This document shows positions 57,847-64,000 of a stretch of DNA of 64,000 bases, one piece after another. Source of the DNA: UBA7702 sp040776805 (GTDB lineage Bacteria; Bacillota; Dehalobacteriia; UBA7702). Under the pieces are notes generated by a model that saw only the letters and a list, made by a program, of their open reading frames with translations, was not told where the DNA came from and searched no databases. The first letter of the stretch is position 1. The number at the start of each line of letters is the position of its first letter. The stretch covers positions 62,001-126,000 of the forward strand of contig JAXGZS010000003.1 in the NCBI GenBank assembly GCA_040776805.1, in the 5' to 3' direction. Position numbers and translations under genes: made by a program.

Positions 57847-58404
57847 ATGAGTGAAGTAATTTTAATGCCTCCTTTAAAAGACGAGGATTTGCAAAACCTG
57901 CGCATTGGCGATACCGTTTATATTACCGGCACCATCTACACGGCGAGAGACGCCGCCCATAAGCGGCTCTGCGATATTTTGGCTGAAGGCGGAGAACTGC
58001 CCTTTGAACTAAAGGGGCAGATCATCTATTACGCCGGACCCGCCCCGGCAAAGCCCGGCGCCGTCATCGGCTCCATCGGCCCAACCTCCAGCTACCGGAT
58101 GGACGCTTACGCGCCGATGCTGATGACGAAGGCCGGTTTAAAAGGGATGATCGGCAAAGGCAAACGGAACGAAGCGGTAAAGGCGGCCATCGTGAAACAT
58201 GGCGCCGTTTATTTCGGCGCCACCGGCGGCGCGGCGGCGCTTCTCAGCAAACGGGTGAAGGCAGCGGAAGTGATCCTTTATCCGGAACTGGGACCTGAGG
58301 CGATCCGCCGTTTGAAGGTAGAAAACTTTCCGGTGACGGTGATCAACGATGTACACGGCGGCGATCTCTACGAGGAAGCGATCAAAGCGTATCAGGAAAT
58401 ATAA
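57847..58404 (+). CDS. fumB: Class I fumarate hydratase, beta subunit
   Basis: 185 residues, one base after the alpha gene's stop with coupled translation. The hydro-lyase C-terminal fold is marked by GDTVYITGTIYTARDAAHKR, IIYYAGPAPAKPG, GSIGPTSSYRMD and the catalytic-region KHGAVYFGATGGAAALL. Subunit pairing with the alpha gene is clear. The symbol follows the split-gene use. Confidence 0.88.
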   Translation: MSEVILMPPLKDEDLQNLRIGDTVYITGTIYTARDAAHKRLCDILAEGGELPFELKGQIIYYAGPAPAKPGAVIGSIGPTSSYRMDAYAPMLMTKAGLKGMIGKGKRNEAVKAAIVKHGAVYFGATGGAAALLSKRVKAAEVILYPELGPEAIRRLKVENFPVTVINDVHGGDLYEEAIKAYQEI

Positions 58405-58407
58405 GGA

Positions 58408-59727
58408 ATGAAAAAATACGAACCCATCATCGAATACGTTTCCCCCGACGGACTCGGGGCGCAAATGGGGCTCAAAGTCGGAGAAAAACTGCTCAAGATC
58501 AATGATACGGTATTAAGGGATATCATCGATTATCAGTACCTCTCAGCCGACGAGAACCTGAAGCTTACCGTTGCCGCCGAAGATGGCGGCGAACGCACGC
58601 TTTGCATCGTTAAGGACGAGGACGAAGATATCGGCATCGGTTTTCAGAGCGCTGTTTTTGACGGCGTCCGCAAATGCCAAAACCATTGTATCTTCTGTTT
58701 TGTGGATCAGATGATCAAAGGGCAGCGGGAAACGCTTTATTTGAAAGACGACGATTACCGGCTGTCTTTTCTCTACGGCAACTACATCACCTTGACCAAT
58801 CTCAAGGAGGCGGATTTTGCCCGCATCAAAGAGCAGAAATTAAGCCCCCTCTACATCTCCGTGCACTGTCTCGATGAGGCCATGCGGCAAACGGTCTTAG
58901 GTCGAAAAGAAGCGCGGAATATCGTTGAGTCCCTACGGGAGCTTTCCGACGCCGGTATTGAGATGCACGGTCAGATCGTTTTGGCCCCTGGCTACAATGA
59001 TGGCAAATACCTGACGGAAACGGTGGAAGGTATTGCCGCCATCCCGGGATTCCGCTCCTTGGCGCTGGTTCCCGTGGGTCTGACCAAGTGCAAAAACCCC
59101 GCTTTGCGCTTATTTACCAAGGAGGAAGCCAAAGAGCTGATCGCCCTGACCGAAACGTATCAGAAACGCTTTTTAAAGGAAAAAGATACCCGTTTCCTTT
59201 TTGCTGCCGATGAAATTTATCTTTTGGCTGAAGAGGCGGTACCGGCCGAAGCCGATTACGAAGATTATCCCCAGATTGAAAACGGCGTCGGCCTGGTGCG
59301 TCAGTTTCAGGAAGACTATTTCCTGGCCAAGGACGGGATCGGCGATTTTGTGAAAGAAACCACTATTTATCTGATCACCGGTTTTCATGGCGCAAAGGCT
59401 CTTTCCCCGGTGATCGCCGATTTGAATGAGATCAAAAATCTTCACGTCAAGGCTCTTGCTGTGGAAAACTGCTTTTTCGGCTCTTCGGTAACGGTGACGG
59501 GACTTTTGACGGGTCATGATATTTCCGCCGCGTTGGCGCAGAATAAAGGGGAGGGCGCTTTTTATCTGCTCCCCGACGTTTTATTGAAACACCACACCGA
59601 TCTGCTTTTGGACGGTGTCTCCGTGGCGGAAATCGCCGGGCAAAGCGGATGTGACCTCCGTGTTACGGAAACCAACGGCATGGCTTTGGCGGACGCTGTC
59701 GCCGCAATCAGAGAGGAACGCATATGA
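58408..59727 (+). CDS. PDZ and radical-SAM protein, DUF512 family
   Basis: 439 residues. An N-terminal PDZ-like domain (YVSPDGLGAQMGLKVGEKL) precedes a radical SAM core with CQNHCIFCF (C-x3-C-x2-C) near residue 91. A C-terminal DUF512 domain is marked by GVGLVRQFQEDY and ENCFFGSSVTVTGLLTG. This arrangement is conserved in Firmicutes next to der. The reaction is unknown. Confidence 0.9.
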   Translation: MKKYEPIIEYVSPDGLGAQMGLKVGEKLLKINDTVLRDIIDYQYLSADENLKLTVAAEDGGERTLCIVKDEDEDIGIGFQSAVFDGVRKCQNHCIFCFVDQMIKGQRETLYLKDDDYRLSFLYGNYITLTNLKEADFARIKEQKLSPLYISVHCLDEAMRQTVLGRKEARNIVESLRELSDAGIEMHGQIVLAPGYNDGKYLTETVEGIAAIPGFRSLALVPVGLTKCKNPALRLFTKEEAKELIALTETYQKRFLKEKDTRFLFAADEIYLLAEEAVPAEADYEDYPQIENGVGLVRQFQEDYFLAKDGIGDFVKETTIYLITGFHGAKALSPVIADLNEIKNLHVKALAVENCFFGSSVTVTGLLTGHDISAALAQNKGEGAFYLLPDVLLKHHTDLLLDGVSVAEIAGQSGCDLRVTETNGMALADAVAAIREERI

Positions 59728-61043
59728 AACCAATCCTTGCTCTTGTCGGCCGCCCCAACGTGGGGAAATCGACGTTGTTCAACAGAATCATCGGCGAACG
59801 CAAAGCCATTGTCGAAGACACACCGGGCATTACCAGGGACCGTCTTTACGAAGAAGCCTCCTGGAATGGGAAAGACTTTATTTTGATCGATACCGGCGGT
59901 ATTGACTTTGAAAACATCGAGGGCCACATCGAGTCCCGCATTTATCAGCAGGTGCTCTTGGCCATTGAGGAAGCCGATGTCATCGTCATGGTCACCGACG
60001 GTAAAACAGGCCTCACCGACGAGGATCTGCGGGCCGCGACACTCCTAAAAAAATCGAAAAAGCCGATTCTCTTAGCCGTCAATAAAATCGACAATTTCGA
60101 TAACGCCGATTATTACGATTTTTACCGCCTGGGCCTCGGTGATCCGATTCCCGTTTCCTCTCTCCACGGCATGAACACCGGCGATCTTTTAGACGCCGTG
60201 GTCAACGCCTTTCCCGAAAGTGAACCGGAGGATGATGATGAAGAAGTGATTCGCTTTGCCCTGATCGGCCGCCCCAATGTGGGAAAATCATCCCTGGCCA
60301 ACCGTCTGCTGGGAGAGGAACGCACCATCGTATCGGATATCCCCGGTACCACCAGGGATGCCATCGACTCTCGTTTTGAAAAGGACGGGCAGAAGTACCT
60401 ATTGATCGATACGGCGGGGATGCGCCGCCGCGGTAAGATTCAGGAGACCACGGAAAAATACAGCATCATCCGCACCCTGCGTTCCGTGGATCGCTCCGAT
60501 GTGGTATTGATGCTTTTAGACGCCAAAGACGGTGTGACCGAGCAGGATAAGAAAGTTGCCGGTTACGCCCATGAGGCGGGGAAGGGGATGCTGATCGTCG
60601 TCAATAAATGGGACGCCATTGAGAAAGACGACAAGACGATCAAGAAATTCGAGGAAGAAATCAGGGAGGAAATGGCTTATCTGAGCTATGCTCCCATCGT
60701 CTATATTTCGGCTCTTACGGGACAGCGGGTGCATACGGTGCTCCAATGGGTCAAAGCCATTTCGGAGCAGCAAAATATGCGCGTACCCACGGCGCGGTTG
60801 AATGAAGTGATCCAAGAGGCGCTGCGTCTCAATCCGCCGCCTTCGGATAAGGGCAAAAAATGCCGGATCCTTTATGGCACCCAGGTCGGCGTCAAGCCGC
60901 CGAAGTTCGCGATCTACGTCAACGACCCGGAGCTGGTGCACTTTTCCTATGAACGCTATCTGATCAATCAGATTCGACAGAATTTCGGTTTTGAAGGTAC
61001 GCCGCTGTGGCTTTTGATTCGCAAGAGCAATGAGAAAGCATAA
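59724..61043 (+). CDS. der: Ribosome biogenesis GTPase Der
   Basis: 439 residues. Two tandem GTPase domains: first P-loop GRPNVGKSTLF (residues 8-18) with DTGG and NKID; second GRPNVGKSSLA near residue 182 with DTAGMRR and NKWD. A KH-like C-terminal domain follows. Der assists 50S subunit assembly. ATG overlaps the DUF512 gene by 4 bases. Confidence 0.97.
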   Translation: MKPILALVGRPNVGKSTLFNRIIGERKAIVEDTPGITRDRLYEEASWNGKDFILIDTGGIDFENIEGHIESRIYQQVLLAIEEADVIVMVTDGKTGLTDEDLRAATLLKKSKKPILLAVNKIDNFDNADYYDFYRLGLGDPIPVSSLHGMNTGDLLDAVVNAFPESEPEDDDEEVIRFALIGRPNVGKSSLANRLLGEERTIVSDIPGTTRDAIDSRFEKDGQKYLLIDTAGMRRRGKIQETTEKYSIIRTLRSVDRSDVVLMLLDAKDGVTEQDKKVAGYAHEAGKGMLIVVNKWDAIEKDDKTIKKFEEEIREEMAYLSYAPIVYISALTGQRVHTVLQWVKAISEQQNMRVPTARLNEVIQEALRLNPPPSDKGKKCRILYGTQVGVKPPKFAIYVNDPELVHFSYERYLINQIRQNFGFEGTPLWLLIRKSNEKA

Positions 61044-61079
61044 AAAATAAAATATGAATCATGAAAAGGGGATATCGTT

Positions 61080-61688
61080 ATGATCTGGCAGGTTCTTGTG
61101 GTAATACTCGCCTATTTTCTGGGGGCGATTCCTTCGGGGTATTGGGTCGGCAAAAAGATTTGCGGTATCAATATATTGGAGTTGGGCAGCAAAAATGTGG
61201 GCGCGACGAATACCTTCCGTATTTTAGGCCCCAAAATCGGCGGACTCGTGCTTTTGATGGATCTGCTAAAGGGGTTTATCGCCGCTCTAATTGGCTATTT
61301 TGCCGGGGGTGTCACGCTTTCCGTGATTTGCGGTGTCGTGGCGATCTTGGCCCATACCTTTTCCGTTTTTCTGAAATTTAAGGGGGGCAAGGGCGTCGCC
61401 ACCGGCGCCGGTGTGATGTTCTGCTGGAATCCCCTCGCCATTCTCTGCGCCCTTGTCGTTTGGTCTCTGTTGGCCTTTACCACAGGTTATGTTTCCCTGG
61501 CCTCTCTCATCGCTTCCATTGCCTGCGTTTTTTTCCTTTGGCTCTTTGGCGGGAGTACATTGCAAATCGTGATTTGTGCTCTTATCGTTGTTTACATTGT
61601 GTGGAAGCATCGGGAGAATATCAAACGCCTCTTCGCGGGTACGGAAAACAAGATGAACTGGAAAGAGAAGTTTTCCAAAAAAAAATGA
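61080..61688 (+). CDS. plsY: Acyl-phosphate:glycerol-3-phosphate acyltransferase PlsY
   Basis: 202 residues, a membrane protein with about seven segments. Conserved motifs are AIPSGYWVGKKI, GSKNVGATNTFRILG and KFKGGKGVATGAGV. It transfers ac(y)l from acyl phosphate to glycerol 3-phosphate, the first step of phospholipid synthesis. GGGGATATCGTT precedes the ATG. Confidence 0.95.
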   Translation: MIWQVLVVILAYFLGAIPSGYWVGKKICGINILELGSKNVGATNTFRILGPKIGGLVLLMDLLKGFIAALIGYFAGGVTLSVICGVVAILAHTFSVFLKFKGGKGVATGAGVMFCWNPLAILCALVVWSLLAFTTGYVSLASLIASIACVFFLWLFGGSTLQIVICALIVVYIVWKHRENIKRLFAGTENKMNWKEKFSKKK

Positions 61689-61693
61689 TTTGA

Positions 61694-61722
61694 AGAACGG
61701 ATGCATGGCGTCCGTTCTTTTC
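61694..61722 (+). terminator. Terminator after plsY
   Basis: Stem AAGAACGGA, 9-base loop, TCCGTTCTT, then TTC. It separates der-plsY from spoIVA. Confidence 0.75.
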
Positions 61723-61728
61723 ATTATT

Positions 61729-61757
61729 GGTATAATGTTGTCTTTCCCTCATATAAT
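61729..61757 (+). promoter_or_regulatory. Candidate sigma-E promoter of spoIVA
   Basis: CATATAAT at 61750-61757 resembles the sigma-E -10 (CATACANT), and GTATAAT at 61730-61736 lies 13 bases upstream. Sigma-E control in the mother cell is established for spoIVA in Bacillus; here the boxes are only a plausible match. Confidence 0.5.
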
Positions 61758-61801
61758 TGAATTGAACATTGCCGCATGAAGCGGTCAAGGGAGGGAAATG
61801 A

Positions 61802-63280
61802 TTGGAAAAAACAGATGTATTGGAAAATATCAGCGAACGTACCGGCGGTGATATCTATCTGGGAGTTGTGGGGCCCGTTCGTACCGGAAAATCGACTTTC
61901 ATCAGACGCTTCATGGAATTGCTGGTCCTTCCCAATATCGAGGAATTTCATGAACGCGAAATCGCCCGCGACGAACTTCCTCAAAGCGGTACGGGACGCA
62001 CGGTTATGACGACAGAACCAAAGTTCATTCCGGCCAATGCCGTGGAGATCAACGTCAGGGAAGGCATCGACATGCGCGTACGCATGGTGGATTGCGTCGG
62101 TTATGTCGTTCCCGGCGCGCTGGGTTTTGAAGAAAATGAAATACCGCGGATGGTGCACTCTCCGTGGAGTGAAGAGGAAATCCCCTTCGAAGAAGCGGCG
62201 GAGATTGGTACAAGAAAGGTGATCACCGACCATTCTACCATCGGTCTCTTGGTGACCACCGACGGCTCCATCACGGAGATCGAGAGAGAAAGCTATTTAG
62301 AAGCAGAACAGCGTGTGGTCGCCGAATTGAAAGAATTGGATAAACCCTTTGTTATCATTCTCAATGCGGTGGATCCTTTCAGCGTGGAAACGAGAGCTTT
62401 GAGTGAAAAGATGCAGGCAGAATACGATGTTTCCGTCGTTGCGGTTGACGCCATGAATATGACCAACGACGACGTGCTCCGGGTTTTACAGGAAGCGCTT
62501 TATGAATTTCCCGTCACCGAAGTCGACGTGCATCTGCCGGACTGGGTGCCGGAAACTGACGCAAATCACTGGCTTAGGAAGAACCTGGAAACGGATATTT
62601 ACGCCATTGTCGACGAGATCAAAAGGATCCGCGATCTCGACAACGCCGTGGCCGCCATCGACGCTTTGGAAATCACAGAAGGCGCTTCTCTGCTGCTGAT
62701 GGATCTCAGCACCGGTATTTCCGCGGTGGACGTCCGCATCAACGACAGTTATTTTTATCAGATTCTCGGAGAATACGCCGGTGAAGAGATTGAGGGCAAT
62801 CATACCATTATGCGCCTGATCCGCCAATTCGCCCTTTCTGATAAGGAATGGAGCAAACTGAGAGAAGCCATGGGCGAAGTGCGGGATTCCGGTTACGGTG
62901 TCGTCAATCCGCAGCTTGACGAAATGTACCTGGAGGAACCGGAACTGATCAAACAAGGCGGGCGTTTCGGTGTGAAGCTGAAAGCTTCGGCTCCCAGTTA
63001 TCACTTGATTAGGGCCAATATCTCCACAGAAATCACGCCGCTGATCGGTACGGAAAAACAATGCGAGGAACTGGTGCGTTACATCCTGGAAGAATTTGAA
63101 GACGATCCTCAAAAGATGTGGGATACGAACATTTTCGGCAAATCCCTTAACACCTTGGTGCAGGAAGGGATTCAGAGTAAGCTTTGCACCATGCCCGAAA
63201 CGGCCAGAGGAAAACTGCAAATCACCTTGGAACGCCTCGTCAATGACGGCGGCGGCGGGATCATCTGTATTATCCTTTGA
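61802..63280 (+). CDS. spoIVA: Stage IV sporulation protein A
   Basis: 492 residues from TTG 61802 after GGGAGGG. It begins MEKTDVLENISERTGGDIYLGVVGPVRTGKSTF (read in parts), with the SpoIVA-specific Walker A GPVRTGKS and ERESYLEAEQRVV switch region. The C terminus ends LVNDGGGGIICIIL. SpoIVA polymerises with ATP on the forespore to build the coat basement layer. Strong evidence that the host forms endospores. Confidence 0.97.
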   Translation: MEKTDVLENISERTGGDIYLGVVGPVRTGKSTFIRRFMELLVLPNIEEFHEREIARDELPQSGTGRTVMTTEPKFIPANAVEINVREGIDMRVRMVDCVGYVVPGALGFEENEIPRMVHSPWSEEEIPFEEAAEIGTRKVITDHSTIGLLVTTDGSITEIERESYLEAEQRVVAELKELDKPFVIILNAVDPFSVETRALSEKMQAEYDVSVVAVDAMNMTNDDVLRVLQEALYEFPVTEVDVHLPDWVPETDANHWLRKNLETDIYAIVDEIKRIRDLDNAVAAIDALEITEGASLLLMDLSTGISAVDVRINDSYFYQILGEYAGEEIEGNHTIMRLIRQFALSDKEWSKLREAMGEVRDSGYGVVNPQLDEMYLEEPELIKQGGRFGVKLKASAPSYHLIRANISTEITPLIGTEKQCEELVRYILEEFEDDPQKMWDTNIFGKSLNTLVQEGIQSKLCTMPETARGKLQITLERLVNDGGGGIICIIL

Positions 63281-63297
63281 GCAAATAACCATTGATT

Positions 63298-63333
63298 ATC
63301 AGGTACAGTCATTTTGATTGTACCTGATTTTTA
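63298..63333 (+). terminator. Terminator after spoIVA
   Basis: Stem ATCAGGTACA, 11-base loop, TGTACCTGAT, then TTTTTA. Confidence 0.88.
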
Positions 63334-63384
63334 TACTGTTTTTATCCGCTCTTTATGATATAATAATAGCCTAAGGAGTGAACC

Positions 63385-64000
63385 ATGGAATTCATCATCG
63401 TTGACCTGGAAACCACAGGCATCAATTATAAAAGGGACAGAATCATCGAGATCGGTGCCGTGAAAGTCGCGGCTTTTGGCAAACGGGAGACGTTTCACTG
63501 TCTCATCGACCCCGAGATTCCTTTACCGAAAGCCATTACGGCGCTGACGGGAATCAGCGACGATATGCTCACCGGCAAACCTCTCATCGAAGAGGTGATC
63601 GGTGATTTTTTGGCTTTTGTCGGTGACGGTCAGCTCGTCGCCCACAACGCCGCCTTTGACGGTGCTTTTCTGGAAATCTTCACCGAAATCCCCAAAGAGG
63701 AATACCTCGATACGTTGCTTCTCGCGAAAATGGCGTTTCCGATGTTAAACAGCTACGCTTTGGGTAATCTGACGGAGTATTTCGGTATCTCCAAGGATCA
63801 GCAGCACCGGGCGTTGAGCGACGCGGAAGCCACCGCCGATCTATTTCAATTGATTGAAGAGGCCTTCGCCTTGGCGGATCAGGGTTTGATGGCCGCCTGG
63901 AGCCACCTGCTAAGTAAAAAATATCCGGTATACCAACGTTATCTGCAACGATTTGACGTCCAGCCTTTGGCGCAAAAATACCTGCCCCCCAAAGCGCCGA
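63385..64000 (+). CDS. DEDDh 3'-5' exonuclease, probably DinG-type helicase, 3' end cut
   Basis: The frame starts at ATG 63385 (AAGGAGTGAACC upstream) and is open to the window end. Residues 1-165 form a DnaQ-like exonuclease: IVDLETTG (motif I), VAHNAAFDGAF (motif II) and HRALSDAEATADL (motif III). The following ~40 residues (SHLLSKKYPVYQRYLQ) suit the linker to the DinG helicase domain of Firmicutes. Whether it is DinG or another exonuclease fusion needs the sequence beyond 64,000. Confidence 0.85.
   Translation, partial: MEFIIVDLETTGINYKRDRIIEIGAVKVAAFGKRETFHCLIDPEIPLPKAITALTGISDDMLTGKPLIEEVIGDFLAFVGDGQLVAHNAAFDGAFLEIFTEIPKEEYLDTLLLAKMAFPMLNSYALGNLTEYFGISKDQQHRALSDAEATADLFQLIEEAFALADQGLMAAWSHLLSKKYPVYQRYLQRFDVQPLAQKYLPPKAP

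Overview
The window holds two things: most of a short-tailed (podovirus-like) prophage, about 1-35,985 and cut by the left edge, and bacterial chromosome from about 36 kb to the right edge. The host looks like a flagellated, spore-forming, acetogenic or otherwise Wood-Ljungdahl-using Clostridia-type Firmicute. It has motAB, spoIVA, strong GGAGG-type ribosome binding sites and a complete acetyl-CoA synthase operon. I would place it near Peptococcaceae-like Clostridia, but the species cannot be named from this window.

Prophage. Rightward early genes (2-7788) encode a C5 cytosine methyltransferase with a second gene read in another frame, a Sak4-like ATPase and an SSB-like protein, a replication organiser with an iteron-like array inside its gene, a DnaC-type loader, a dATP/dGTP-diphosphohydrolase-domain protein, many small Cys-rich proteins, a PD-(D/E)XK resolvase and a sigma-like late regulator. 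Leftward late genes (31,540 down to 7,825) encode, in transcription order: a small nucleotide/phosphoesterase module, a 557-base gene-free segment with tRNA-like RNA structure, small and large terminase (the large one split by a class 3 intein), portal, scaffold, capsid, connectors, tail needle and fibre-type proteins, a ~2,100-residue LPD38 polyvalent protein, collagen-like fibre, M15 endolysin and holins. A 1.2-kb regulatory region then separates these from a rightward cargo operon: a zinc-ribbon amidoligase ending in 16 Cys-Thr-Gly/Asn tripeptides, a class II glutamine amidotransferase and a tiny membrane protein. The right end is a 3'-half copy of tRNA-Pro(GGG), the expected attR. No integrase or repressor is visible, so they should lie left of the window.

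Chromosome. After a damaged DUF6809 gene and a ribbon-helix-helix regulator come motAB, an orphan KdpE-like regulator with a remnant of its kinase, a DUF1538 membrane protein with two P-II-like proteins, tRNA-Gln and tRNA-Pro, and then cooC-acsA-acsB-acsC-acsV-acsF-acsD-acsE. CooC and AcsF mature the nickel enzymes. AcsA makes CO. AcsE moves the methyl group from methyl-H4folate to the corrinoid protein AcsCD. AcsV reactivates the corrinoid, and AcsB joins CO, methyl and CoA. Downstream are tRNA-Arg, a DUF3786 protein, S-adenosylhomocysteinase, two-subunit class I fumarase, a PDZ/radical-SAM DUF512 protein, Der, PlsY, SpoIVA and the start of a DinG-type exonuclease/helicase.

Quality note. Five genes (endolysin, tail fibre, polyvalent protein, terminase, DUF6809) are each broken by what looks like a single-base indel, mostly in short G or A runs. 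Three others seem to lack a normal start codon (ATC, ATA, CTG). The acs operon and other housekeeping genes are intact. Read error, decay of the prophage, or both could explain this.
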